Shown in pieces: positions 43,747 through 52,502 of a stretch of DNA of 64,000 bases (position 1 is the first letter of the stretch; the number at the start of each line of letters is the position of its first letter). The stretch is taken from positions 124,001-188,000 of the forward strand of contig NZ_JAAAMU010000001.1 of NCBI RefSeq assembly GCF_009909195.1, given 5' to 3'. The notes under the pieces are model-generated. The model was not told where the DNA came from and searched no databases. It saw nothing but the letters and a program-made list of their open reading frames with translations. This stretch comes from Paenibacillus sacheonensis. Lineage in GTDB: Bacteria; Bacillota; Bacilli; Paenibacillales; Paenibacillaceae. Position numbers and translations under genes: made by a program.

Positions 43747-43877
43747 TGCCCTTTCATTTCTCACTCTTTCTTTTTCACCTTTTCATTTTTCACCCTTTCA
43801 TTCTCGCCCTTTATTCTCGCCCTTCGTTCTTGCCCTTTTCCCCTCATTCCTCTCGTCCTCACACTCTCCTTATCGCC
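43747..43877 (+). repeat. 130-nt polypyrimidine tract with imperfect short repeats
   Basis: Almost only C and T on the plus strand, with loosely repeated CCCTTTCATTCTC/TCGCCCTTTATTCTC units. It lies in the gene-free interval 43609-43970 before the GDPD-like gene. The in-frame translation is low complexity and preceded by no ribosome site, so it is considered non-coding. Confidence 0.75.
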
Positions 43878-43970
43878 TCATCGCCGCGCACTGCCAGCTT
43901 TCTACTGTTTCTGAACGCGCCCGAACGGTCCAAGAGGTTAGTACAGATCGATAACGAGGAGGGCGAGCCC

Positions 43971-44891
43971 ATGGTTCCCGCATTCACCCCATCCAAACTT
44001 CCGCAGCTGCTGATTTCGCTCTTTATTTTCTTCTCCATGCCCGTACTCTTGTCGCCTATCCAATCCGAGTCGCTGCCGCCGGACTGCGGCGCGAACGCGA
44101 ATGCGGCTCCGATCTCGCAGCACCTTGAATCGCTCGCACCCTACGATTGGGTCAAGCAAGCGCCGCTCATCTCCCATGCGCTGGGCGGAATCGGCGGATT
44201 CCCGGGAACGAACAGCCGCGAAGCGCTGGAGCAAGCCTATGGATGCGGCCATCGCGTATTCGAGACGGATCTGAGCGTCACCTCGGACGGCCATCTCGTG
44301 CTTCGCCATGATTGGGAGGCGGGAACCTATCCCGTACTCGGCCAGGCGGTACAGGCGGACAACGAGCCGTTGACGCTCGAGAAATTCGAGGCGCTGCCGA
44401 TACAGGGACATTACTCGCCCGTCACGTTCAAAGAACTGCTGGTATTCATGGCAGCCCACCCGGATATGCTGCTGGTTACGGATACGAAGGAAGATGACGG
44501 CGCGAAAGCGGCAGCGATCTTCAAACGAATCGTGGCCGAGACGAAGTCGGTTGACCCGTCCCTTCTGGGGCGCCTGATTCCGCAGCTCTACCAAGCGAAT
44601 AATTACGAGGCCGTTAACGGCGTTTATCCGTTCAAGCAATATATGTACACGTTGTACATGAACAAGGACACGGACGAGCAGATCGTTCGGGACGTCGCCG
44701 CGATGGGCATCCGGATCGTCGTGATGGACGAGAACCGCTACTCGCCCGAATTCGTCCAAGCCTTGAAGCGCGAAGGCGTTTATACGTACGTCAACACGAT
44801 CAATGACATCGGCCGAATCGAAGAGCTGCGCCGCGACGGCGTGCAGGGCGTGATGACGGACTTCATCATGCCGCAGCAGCTGCCTCGTTGA
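43971..44891 (+). CDS. GDPD/PI-PLC-like phosphodiesterase family protein
   Basis: A 306-residue protein with an N-terminal signal or anchor helix (LLISLFIFFSMPVLLSP). The mature domain has SHALGGIGG, FETDLSVTSDGHLVLRHDW, LVTDTKEDD and GIRIVVMDENRYSPEF, the strand order of glycerophosphodiester phosphodiesterases. The usual HRG of the first strand is SHALGG, keeping the His, and the E-x-D...H metal/acid site is intact, so activity is likely. It may hydrolyse glycerophosphodiesters or teichoic-acid-derived diesters outside the cell. ATG 43971 has GAGGAGGG 7 nt ahead. It is transcribed alone. Confidence 0.88.
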   Translation: MVPAFTPSKLPQLLISLFIFFSMPVLLSPIQSESLPPDCGANANAAPISQHLESLAPYDWVKQAPLISHALGGIGGFPGTNSREALEQAYGCGHRVFETDLSVTSDGHLVLRHDWEAGTYPVLGQAVQADNEPLTLEKFEALPIQGHYSPVTFKELLVFMAAHPDMLLVTDTKEDDGAKAAAIFKRIVAETKSVDPSLLGRLIPQLYQANNYEAVNGVYPFKQYMYTLYMNKDTDEQIVRDVAAMGIRIVVMDENRYSPEFVQALKREGVYTYVNTINDIGRIEELRRDGVQGVMTDFIMPQQLPR

Positions 44892-44898
44892 GGCATGC

Positions 44899-44926
44899 TT
44901 GGCCGAGCCGGTTTGTATGGTATAAT
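44899..44926 (+). promoter_or_regulatory. SigA promoter
   Basis: TTGGCC (44899-44904), 16 bp, TATAAT (44921-44926), 43 nt before the 44969 start. Confidence 0.65.
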
Positions 44927-44968
44927 TGCCCTTATACGAACAAGCATGTTCAAGTGGAGGGTGCAACG

Positions 44969-45259
44969 ATGAAGATTACGATTCTTCATGCGCAGATGAC
45001 GCATGATCAAGAAAACGGTTACCGGGGTTCGGTGCAATTCGAGGCAGAGGGGCACAAGCACCCGTACGAAATCTCGCTTCAGCTGAACAGCCTGCGCGGG
45101 ACGACATGGGATTACAGTCTCCTCTTCGCCAAGGAACCGGGCTCGGAAGAGCAAATCAACGAGGTCGAAGCCGCCATCGAATCCGACGACGACTTGTTCG
45201 ACAGTCTGATCGACGCCGCGGCGGCAACGCTGCCGGACGAAGAAGGGGAGGAATCATAA
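44969..45259 (+). CDS. Small acidic conserved-looking protein
   Basis: A 96-residue cytoplasmic protein. It starts with beta strands (KITILHAQMTHD, YRGSVQFEAEGHKHPYEISLQL) and ends in a very acidic helix (EQINEVEAAIESDDDLFDSLIDAAAATLPDEEGEES). I do not know a function; small proteins of this form occur in Paenibacillaceae. Ribosome site GGAGGG lies 6 nt before ATG, behind a clear promoter. The next gene (SDR) starts 2 nt after its stop, indicating co-translation. Confidence 0.85.
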   Translation: MKITILHAQMTHDQENGYRGSVQFEAEGHKHPYEISLQLNSLRGTTWDYSLLFAKEPGSEEQINEVEAAIESDDDLFDSLIDAAAATLPDEEGEES

Positions 45260-45261
45260 GC

Positions 45262-46026
45262 ATGGTCGGAATCGATTTGAAGGGCAGAACGGCGCTCGTC
45301 ACGGGAGCGACGGGCGAATTGGGACGCGTCATGGCGCGTACGCTGGCGGCATGCGGCGCCGATATCGCGGTGCATTATAACTCCAATGCAGCGAAGGCGC
45401 TCGAGCTGGCCGAAGAAATCAAATCTACCGGCAGGCGGGCCATCGTCGTCCAAGCCGACATAACGAAGCTGGATGACATCATGGCGATGCGCGACAAAGT
45501 GACGGCCGAGCTTGGCCATGTCCACATCGTGGTCGCCAATGCCGTCATCCAGTATCAATGGACGTCCGTGCTGGAACAATCCGAGGAAGATTACCGCAGC
45601 CAGTTCGAATCCTGCGTGCTGCAGAGCGTTCATCTGGCCAAAGCGTTCGTGCCCGCGATGATCGAGCGCGGCGCGGGACGAATGATCGGCATCAATACGG
45701 AATGCGCCATGCAGAACTTCGAGAATCAATCCGCATATGTCGCGGGCAAACGGGGCATGGACGGCGTATACCGTATTCTGGCGAAGGAAGTCGGCGCGAG
45801 TCAGATCACGGTGAACCAAGTCGCGCCGGGCTGGACCATCTCCGAGCGCGACCGGGCGAACGGCACCGAGCGAAGCGAGGAGTACGACAGCCGCGTGCCG
45901 CTGAAACATCGCGGAACGGATCAGGATATCGCCAACGCCGTCGCCTTCCTGGCGTCGGACTTGGCGGGATTCATAACGGGCGCGTACATTCCGGTTTGCG
46001 GAGGCAACGTCATGCCGGGGATTTAG
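45262..46026 (+). CDS. Short-chain dehydrogenase/reductase
   Basis: A 254-residue SDR, FabG-like. Cofactor motif TGATGELG (the usual GIG is ELG). Catalytic YVAGK (YxxxK) is present, but the Ser position lies in GINTECAMQN where Ser is replaced by Thr/Cys surroundings, so catalysis may be altered. The NAG motif reads ANAVIQ. The C-terminal ITGAYIPVCGGN fits the substrate-binding end. Co-transcribed with the 96-residue acidic protein; a terminator follows. Substrate unknown. Confidence 0.9.
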   Translation: MVGIDLKGRTALVTGATGELGRVMARTLAACGADIAVHYNSNAAKALELAEEIKSTGRRAIVVQADITKLDDIMAMRDKVTAELGHVHIVVANAVIQYQWTSVLEQSEEDYRSQFESCVLQSVHLAKAFVPAMIERGAGRMIGINTECAMQNFENQSAYVAGKRGMDGVYRILAKEVGASQITVNQVAPGWTISERDRANGTERSEEYDSRVPLKHRGTDQDIANAVAFLASDLAGFITGAYIPVCGGNVMPGI

Positions 46027-46098
46027 CCTGCCAGCTAGCGATCCATTGCAGAGTCCTCATACGTACGTCTAATAAAGCCATTACGCCATTATACGCAA

Positions 46099-46145
46099 CA
46101 AAGAGGGAGAGCCGCCGTCGAATGACGGCTGACTCTCCCTCTTTG
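46099..46145. terminator. Bidirectional terminator
   Basis: CAAAGAGGGAGAG (46099-46111) pairs with CTCTCCCTCTTTG (46133-46145), with an inner CGCCGTC/GACGGC stem, between converging genes. Confidence 0.9.
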
Positions 46146-46156
46146 CGTCCTGTCGA

Positions 46157-46807
46157 TTACATATCCGCCTGCCGAACCATCTGCTTCGGCTTGCGCAGAC
46201 GAACCGCTTGTTCCGTGCGAAGCAGCGCGCGGTAGACGATATCCGCAAGCAGAATGCCGCAGGCGGCGTCGAGCAGCGTATGCTGTTTAATAAAGAACGT
46301 CGAGACGATAATAAGCATGGACATGCCGTAGATCAGCGTTTGGTTCCGGCGATTGCGGAACTTGCTCGTATACAGTGCTTTCATGACCATATAACTCGAG
46401 AAGCAGTGAATGCTCGGGAAGCAATTGAACGGCTCGTCGCGGTGATAGATGAATTGCAGGAGATGCGTAATCGGATCGCTGCCGTTCAAGTCCGGACGCG
46501 GGACCGTCGTTTGGAACACGAGATAGATGCCGTAGCAGACGAGCGCGCACGTCACGTACGTAATAAGCGCCCTGCGGTATACGGCGGGATCTTTCAGGAA
46601 GAAATAAATCAGGCAGGCGTAAATATAAAAAATCCAAATGGAATAGGGCAGCACGAAAACCTTGATCAGCGGAATCGCCCGATCCATGTCCGTCATCAAG
46701 CTGTATACGGACTGATTAGGATGAAGATCCGGATTATTGGTCCATGCGTAAAGCCAGCCCATGACCGGGAAGATAAGCATGCCAAGCAATGGATAAAAAC
46801 GTTTCAA
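46157..46807 (-). CDS. PAP2-superfamily membrane phosphatase
   Basis: A 216-residue integral membrane protein with about five or six helices. The phosphatase motifs are CFPSIHCFSS (PSxH) and KQHTLLDAACG (HxxxD); the first motif, usually KxxxxxxRP, is likely the segment ending in TTVPRPDL. It resembles the inositol-phosphotransferase/Aur1-like branch. It may dephosphorylate lipid phosphates such as undecaprenyl diphosphate. The start is TTG, close behind GGGAGAGG. It is transcribed away from the two-component system at 46937. Confidence 0.9.
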   Translation of the reverse strand: MKRFYPLLGMLIFPVMGWLYAWTNNPDLHPNQSVYSLMTDMDRAIPLIKVFVLPYSIWIFYIYACLIYFFLKDPAVYRRALITYVTCALVCYGIYLVFQTTVPRPDLNGSDPITHLLQFIYHRDEPFNCFPSIHCFSSYMVMKALYTSKFRNRRNQTLIYGMSMLIIVSTFFIKQHTLLDAACGILLADIVYRALLRTEQAVRLRKPKQMVRQADM

Positions 46808-46936
46808 AGCGACCTCTCCCTTTCGGCGCGCGAGTCTCTAAGACTAGCATCCCTGCACGCAACTCTGTAATAATAAGATAATGCCCGGGAGGTTGCAAGG
46901 ACCAAAGTCATACATGAACGCGAGGCGGTTACAGGA

Positions 46937-47620
46937 ATGGCAAAAATAGCAGTGGTGGATGACGATGCGCATATCCGCGAGCTCGTGCAGCTCTATCTGC
47001 GCGACGAAGGGTTCGATATCGTCGAGTTCGCGAACGGCGAAGCGGCATGGCAGTATATGCAGGCCAGCGGTTTCGACATGGTCATCATGGACATCATGAT
47101 GCCGCGGATGGACGGCTGGGAGCTGTGCAGGAGAATTCGGGCATCCGGCGACATGCCGATTCTGATGATTACGGCCAAGGGCGAGTCCGAGGAGAAAATC
47201 AAAGGGTTTCAGCTCGGAACGGACGATTACATGACGAAGCCGTTCGATCCAATGGAGCTGGTCGTGCGGGTCAAGGCGCTGTTGAAACGTTACCGGATCA
47301 CGGCCTCGCACATGATCACGGTCGGCGGCGTCGTGCTCGACCGGCTCGGTTATCAGGTGATCTACAAGGAAACCGAAGAGGCGGTCACCATTCCGCTCAA
47401 GGAATTCGAGCTCATGTACAAGCTGGCGAGCCATCCCGGACAGCTGTTCACGCGGGCGACGCTGATCGAGCAGATCTGGGGGTTCGAATACGAGGGCGAC
47501 GACCGGACGGTCGACGTACATATCAAAAGATTACGTGAGCGCTTCGCGGCTTATGAAGGAAAGTTCAAAATCGTTACCCTCCGCGGCCTGGGCTACCGGC
47601 TGGAGGTTTACCATGATTAG
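46937..47620 (+). CDS. OmpR-family response regulator
   Basis: A 227-residue regulator. The receiver domain has AVVDDDAHIRE, phospho-Asp in VIMDIMMPRMDG and Lys in DYMTKPFDP. The C-terminal winged helix (LKEFELMYKLASHPGQLFTRATLIEQIWG, DDRTVDVHIKRLRERF) is of the OmpR/PhoB type, near HssR. The kinase gene overlaps its last 8 nt. The 11-bp-spaced direct repeat CAGTTCA at 49017 and 49028, upstream of the RND exporter gene, is a likely binding box. Membrane or antimicrobial stress control is inferred. Confidence 0.95.
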   Translation: MAKIAVVDDDAHIRELVQLYLRDEGFDIVEFANGEAAWQYMQASGFDMVIMDIMMPRMDGWELCRRIRASGDMPILMITAKGESEEKIKGFQLGTDDYMTKPFDPMELVVRVKALLKRYRITASHMITVGGVVLDRLGYQVIYKETEEAVTIPLKEFELMYKLASHPGQLFTRATLIEQIWGFEYEGDDRTVDVHIKRLRERFAAYEGKFKIVTLRGLGYRLEVYHD

Positions 47621-49004
47621 GTCGCTGTACGTTCGGACGGTCCTCATCTTCATCGTGGCCGTCATCATCAGCCTGGCCGCGGCGTTCGTGCTGGCGATTC
47701 ATATGTACAGCAATAACGTCAAGTCGCTGGCTGAAGGGCAGATCATCGCGTACGGCAAGAAAATCATCGGGGAGTTGGGAGAGGCTCCGAGTGAAAGCTT
47801 GGCGACGGTAATGCGCAATGCCGTCGACCTGCCGGGCCTTCGGGTCAAGATCATGGACGAGAACGGCCGGGCGGTTGCATACGGCGACGCGGGCAGCGGC
47901 GAGCAGACACCTATTACGGCCGAGCAGCTGGACCTCGTCATTCACGGGGGCATCTATCGGGGCAGCGTCACTTATATTCGCAAGCATCACAATACGGCCT
48001 CTTTTCTCATCGGCATGCCGTTTCAACTGGACAAACGGCCGCATGCGCTGTTCATCACGCCCGAAATCGCCAGACTGACGGAGACGTTCCGCAAATTCAC
48101 CTTGACCGTGCTCGGCAGCGTGCTGCTCGCGGGAAGCCTGCTGATTCTGCTGGCAGCCAGGGATATCGTCAAGCCCGTGCAGCGGCTGACGGACGCGACC
48201 AGGCGGATGGCCAAAGGGGACTTCGGCATCATGCTGCAATCCAAACGGAAGGACGAAATCGGCGTCCTGACGGAAAGCTTCAACGAGATGTCCGGCTCGC
48301 TGCGGCAGCTCGACAAGCTGCGGACCGACTTCGTGAACAACGTCGCGCACGAGATTCAGTCGCCCCTGACGTCGATTACGGGATTCTCCAAGGCGCTGCG
48401 CACGAAGACGATGACGGAAGAGGGCCGCAGGCATTACTTGAACATCATTGAAGAAGAGAGCCAGCGTCTCTCCCGTCTGAGCGCGAATCTTCTCAGGTTA
48501 TCGGTGCTGCAGCAGGACCGCGAGCTGCATCATCCCGGCCGCTTCCGGCTGGACGAGCAGATCCGCCGGAGCGTCATTGCCTGCGAGCCGCAGTGGAGCG
48601 CCAAGGGCATCGAGCCGGAGCTGGATTTGGATGGCGTGACGGTTTACGGGGACGCGGATAGTCTCGAGCAGGTGTGGCATAATTTGATCAGCAACAGCAT
48701 CAAGTTCTCCGACCGCGGCGGGACGCTCGCCATCAAGCTTCGGCGCCATGGGGAGTTCGCCGTTGCGGAGGTGCGCGATCGCGGCCAGGGCATCGGCAAG
48801 GACGAGCTGCAGCATATTTTCACGCCGTTCTACAAAGCGGACAGCGCGCGGGATTATGCGGTCAAAGGCAACGGGCTCGGCTTGTCGATCGCGAAGGAAA
48901 TCGTCGATATGCACGGCGGCAGCATCGAAGCCGAGAGCGAGCCCGGCGTTCAAACTTCGTTCACAGTTCGGGTGCCGATCGAGCCAAAAGGCGGGATTGT
49001 CTGA
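47613..49004 (+). CDS. HssS-like sensor histidine kinase
   Basis: A 463-residue kinase with TM helices at about 7-30 and 160-183 flanking a 125-residue extracellular sensor, a HAMP domain (PVQRLTDATRRMAKGDFG), HisKA with phospho-His 246 in NNVAHEIQSPLTS, and HATPase with N box HNLISNSIKFSD, G1 DRGQGIG and G2 GNGLGLS. Q replaces R in the usual HELRTPL box, which is seen in this subgroup. Co-transcribed with the response regulator; the RND exporter follows 81 nt later, so export of a toxic compound is the probable output. Confidence 0.95.
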   Translation: MIRSLYVRTVLIFIVAVIISLAAAFVLAIHMYSNNVKSLAEGQIIAYGKKIIGELGEAPSESLATVMRNAVDLPGLRVKIMDENGRAVAYGDAGSGEQTPITAEQLDLVIHGGIYRGSVTYIRKHHNTASFLIGMPFQLDKRPHALFITPEIARLTETFRKFTLTVLGSVLLAGSLLILLAARDIVKPVQRLTDATRRMAKGDFGIMLQSKRKDEIGVLTESFNEMSGSLRQLDKLRTDFVNNVAHEIQSPLTSITGFSKALRTKTMTEEGRRHYLNIIEEESQRLSRLSANLLRLSVLQQDRELHHPGRFRLDEQIRRSVIACEPQWSAKGIEPELDLDGVTVYGDADSLEQVWHNLISNSIKFSDRGGTLAIKLRRHGEFAVAEVRDRGQGIGKDELQHIFTPFYKADSARDYAVKGNGLGLSIAKEIVDMHGGSIEAESEPGVQTSFTVRVPIEPKGGIV

Positions 49005-49016
49005 TTTTGTAATCGC

Positions 49017-49051
49017 CAGTTCATGCTCAGTTCAAAAAACTCCGCTATGAT
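49017..49051 (+). promoter_or_regulatory. Response-regulator direct repeat and -10 of the RND gene
   Basis: CAGTTCA at 49017-49023 and again at 49028-49034 (11-bp period, the OmpR-family spacing), then TATGAT (49046-49051). The -35 is poor, as in activator-dependent promoters. Confidence 0.6.
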
Positions 49052-49085
49052 TTCTTCTAGATAAAGAGAAAAGAGGAGAGATTCA

Positions 49086-52000
49086 ATGAACGGATTGACC
49101 AGATTCAGTTTAAAAAACAGCGTCGCGGTCGTGATTCTATGCGTGCTCGTGCTCGGCGTCGGCTTCTATTCGTCGACCCAGATCAGACAGCAGACGTTTC
49201 CCGACGTGACCTTCCCGGCCGTCTTCATTCAGACGGTATACCCGGGGGCATCGACCGAAGAGATCGAAACCGAAGTCACCAAGCCGATCGAGCAGAGCCT
49301 GCTCGGGCTGAAAAATTACGATTCGCTCACGAGCTCCAGCTCGGAGAATTCATCGAGCATTTTCCTGCAGTATGCGTTCGGCACGAATATGGACGACAAA
49401 ATGAAGGATGCCGAAGCGGCGGTCGCGAAGCTGACCCTGCCGGATAAAGCGAAAGTAACCGTGCAGCGGCTGTCCTTCGGAGAAGCGCCGATCTATGAGG
49501 CGGCCATCTTCTCGTCGAAGGAAGATACGGAGGCGCTGCAGAAGCGATTGGAAGGGGAAGTGGTTCCGAAGCTGGAGAAAGTATCCGGCGTCAGCTCCGT
49601 TACCCTGAAAGGCCAGACCTCCCAAGAGCTGCGCATCGTGGTCGACAAGGATAAAGCCGCGCAGCACGGGTTGTCGCTGAACGCGATCCAAACCGCGATC
49701 CAATCGCTGGATTACGCGCTGCCGCTCGGCTCCGTAAGCCAGGGCGACAATACGATCCCGATCCGCCTCGTAGGCAAGATCGGTTCCTTGGACCAAATCA
49801 AGAACCTTCAGATCGGCGCGGGCGGCGGTCAAGGAGCTGCTGGCGCGGGCGGCGGTCAAGGCATGGGAGCCGGTGCCGGGGCAGGCGCTCCGGGCGCGGC
49901 CAAAGTGAAGCTGTCGGACGTCGCGGAAGTGAATACCGTCTCTTCCCAGAACGAGATTACCCGCTACAACGGTCAATCGAGCTTCATCATCGGCGTCGTG
50001 AAGTCGCAGGATGCCAACACGGCGGACGTCTCCGACGCCGTCAAGGACGTGCTTGCTTCCTACCAGGATAAAGGCACGCTCGACGTACGCCTCATTCAAG
50101 ACCAAGGCGCGGAGATCAAGCATTCCGTATCCTCGCTCATTCGTGAAGGGCTGTACGGCGCGTTGTTCTGCGTTATCATTATTTACCTGTTCCTGCGCAA
50201 TATCCGCGCAACGCTCATCTCGATCATCTCGCTGCCGATCTCGATCTTCGCGACGATCGCGCTGATGAATCAGATGGGCTACACGCTGAACATCATGACG
50301 CTCGGCGGCATCGCGGTCTCCATCGGCCGGATCGTCGACGACAGTATCGTCGTCATCGAGAACATTTACAGGTGGCGGCAGGAGAAAGGCCGCGAGATGA
50401 ACGGCAAGGAGCTAGCGTTCCGCGCGACGAAGGAAGTTATCGGCGCCGTCGGTTCATCCACGATCGCAACGGTCGTCGTATTCGCTCCGCTCGCCTTCGT
50501 AACGGGCATTATCGGCGAATTCTTCCGTCCTTTCGCCATCGCCGTCGTTATCTCGATCCTATGCTCGCTGCTTGTCGCGATGATGCTTATCCCGGTACTC
50601 GGGGCGAAATTCTTCAATTCCATTAAGCCGCATAAAGAAGGCGGACGCTTCATCGGATGGTACGAGCGAGTGATCCGCGGCGCGCTGCGACGCAAGGCAT
50701 GGGTGCTGATCCTGTCGGTCGTGCTGCTGCTGGCATCATTCGGCACGATTCCGCTGCTCGGCGTGGCCTTCCTGCCGGCGGGCGATACGGCTTCCATCGG
50801 GGTTAACCTGAAGATGCCGGCTCAGACGCCGCTCGAGGAGACGAATACCGCAGCAGCAAAAGTGGAAACGTATTTGAAAGGCTTGAAAGACATCGACAAT
50901 TATCAAGCGATGGTTGGCGGCGTTGACAATCCGTTCGTACAGATTCCGAGCACGAACACGGCATCGTTCAAGGTCATATTCAAGGAAGGCGCGGATATCG
51001 ATACGGACGCGCTGATGGACAAAGCGAACAAGGATTTGAAGGAGATCGTGACGGCCGTATCGCCTAAAGCGACGATTGACGTCAAGGAAGGCGAGCAGAA
51101 CGGTCCTCCGACGGGCAACGAAGTAACGGTCAATCTGTACTCCGACGACTTGGAGGCCTTGGCCAAAGCGTCCTCGCAGGTCGAGAATTTGATGAAGTCC
51201 AACGCGGATATGAAGGACGTCGAGAACAACCTCAAGGACGTATCTCCGAAGTGGGTCATGTCCATGAAGCAATCGGCGATCGATCTGGGCGTATCCTCGT
51301 TCCAAATCATGGCGGCCGTCAATGAGCAGCTGCGTCCGCTCGACGTCGGCACGTACACGCTGGACAGCAAGAACTGGGACATCACGATGTCCTACAAACA
51401 GCCGATCTCGTCGAAAGCCGAACTGGAGAACATCTCCATTCCGACGGTAGGCGGCGTGAAAAAGCTGGGCGAACTCGTGGACTTGTCCGAGTCGACGGCA
51501 CCGGTAGCCATCAACCATGAAGAAGGCAAGACGTATGCGGAAGTGAAAGGCAATGTGAAGGATACGGACAAGACGGCTTCGGTCACGAAATCGATCGAGT
51601 CCGACATCGACAGCCTGTCGCTGCCGAGCAACGTCGACGTCAAAATCGGCGGCGGCCTCGAGATGATCAACAGCGGCTTCAAGAGCATCGGCCTCGCGAT
51701 GGTCGCCGCGATCGGCCTCGTATTCCTGGTCATGAGCATGACGTTCGGCGGCTTGCGTACGCCGCTCATCATTCTCTCTTCCCTGCTCTTCGTGCCGAGC
51801 GGCGCATTGGGCGCCCTGCTCATCACGGGCAATTCGCTCTCGATGAGCGCCATGATCGGGATGCTGATGCTTGTCGGTATCGTCGTGACTAATGCGGTCG
51901 TACTGCTCGATCGCGTCGAGTCGAACCGCAAGTCCGGCATGGAGCTTCGCGAATCGCTGGTCGAAGCTTCGAAAACAAGGCTGAGACCGATCTTGATGAC

Positions 52001-52193
52001 AGCCTGCGCAACAATCCTGGCGCTGATGCCGCTCGCTTTGTCGAAATCCTCGACGAGCCTGATCTCCGGCGGCTTGGCCATCACGGTTATCGGCGGCTTG
52101 TTCACTTCGACGCTGCTGACGCTGATCGTCGTACCGGTTATTTATGAAATGACGGGCAAACGCAGCAAGGTTCGCAAGGAATTCGATTTCTAA
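49086..52193 (+). CDS. RND-family efflux permease (SwrC/AcrB-like)
   Basis: A 1035-residue transporter with 12 predicted helices: TM1 at the N-terminus, two large extracytoplasmic loops, and the proton-relay region in GGIAVSIGRIVDDSIVVIENIYRW. Gram-positive RND proteins such as SwrC export surfactants and antibiotics without an outer-membrane channel. A Gly/Ala/Gln-rich insertion lies at about residues 244-275 (AGGGQGAAGAGGGQGMGAG), in the first porter loop; I do not know it from SwrC. GAGGAGAG precedes ATG. It lies right behind the two-component system and has a direct-repeat box. Confidence 0.95.
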   Translation: MNGLTRFSLKNSVAVVILCVLVLGVGFYSSTQIRQQTFPDVTFPAVFIQTVYPGASTEEIETEVTKPIEQSLLGLKNYDSLTSSSSENSSSIFLQYAFGTNMDDKMKDAEAAVAKLTLPDKAKVTVQRLSFGEAPIYEAAIFSSKEDTEALQKRLEGEVVPKLEKVSGVSSVTLKGQTSQELRIVVDKDKAAQHGLSLNAIQTAIQSLDYALPLGSVSQGDNTIPIRLVGKIGSLDQIKNLQIGAGGGQGAAGAGGGQGMGAGAGAGAPGAAKVKLSDVAEVNTVSSQNEITRYNGQSSFIIGVVKSQDANTADVSDAVKDVLASYQDKGTLDVRLIQDQGAEIKHSVSSLIREGLYGALFCVIIIYLFLRNIRATLISIISLPISIFATIALMNQMGYTLNIMTLGGIAVSIGRIVDDSIVVIENIYRWRQEKGREMNGKELAFRATKEVIGAVGSSTIATVVVFAPLAFVTGIIGEFFRPFAIAVVISILCSLLVAMMLIPVLGAKFFNSIKPHKEGGRFIGWYERVIRGALRRKAWVLILSVVLLLASFGTIPLLGVAFLPAGDTASIGVNLKMPAQTPLEETNTAAAKVETYLKGLKDIDNYQAMVGGVDNPFVQIPSTNTASFKVIFKEGADIDTDALMDKANKDLKEIVTAVSPKATIDVKEGEQNGPPTGNEVTVNLYSDDLEALAKASSQVENLMKSNADMKDVENNLKDVSPKWVMSMKQSAIDLGVSSFQIMAAVNEQLRPLDVGTYTLDSKNWDITMSYKQPISSKAELENISIPTVGGVKKLGELVDLSESTAPVAINHEEGKTYAEVKGNVKDTDKTASVTKSIESDIDSLSLPSNVDVKIGGGLEMINSGFKSIGLAMVAAIGLVFLVMSMTFGGLRTPLIILSSLLFVPSGALGALLITGNSLSMSAMIGMLMLVGIVVTNAVVLLDRVESNRKSGMELRESLVEASKTRLRPILMTACATILALMPLALSKSSTSLISGGLAITVIGGLFTSTLLTLIVVPVIYEMTGKRSKVRKEFDF

Positions 52194-52282
52194 TCCAGCT
52201 GGAAGCAAGGAGGGGCCGGTCCGGATGAATGCCGGGCGGCTCTCGCCTGCTGCGCTACCTGCTTTAATGCCTCGGTAATAAT

Positions 52283-52324
52283 AATCCTTCGATCTCGCAT
52301 TAGTCGCGGAATCGGAGGATTTTT
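52283..52324 (+). terminator. Terminator of the RND gene
   Basis: AATCCTTCGAT (52283-52293) pairs with ATCGGAGGATT (52311-52321) with one wobble, followed by T residues. Confidence 0.85.
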
Positions 52325-52502
52325 ACATTCATGGAGCGTCTCCCGATCGATCGCGGTAACTTACCGCTGAATACGTATCTCAACGTGCTTATTGGCGCGA
52401 ACAAGGCTCATCCACCCGGCAACCGGCTGTTTTGACCTTATCCCATCATTCGGTTTACACTTACGGTAGACGCCAATTCGAGGACGAGGAGGAATCACCG
52501 CG

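Noticed and set aside
41464..43764. 766-codon open frame on the minus strand
   Set aside because: It is the mirror of the GH26-like gene, whose signal peptide, domains and ribosome site are clear.
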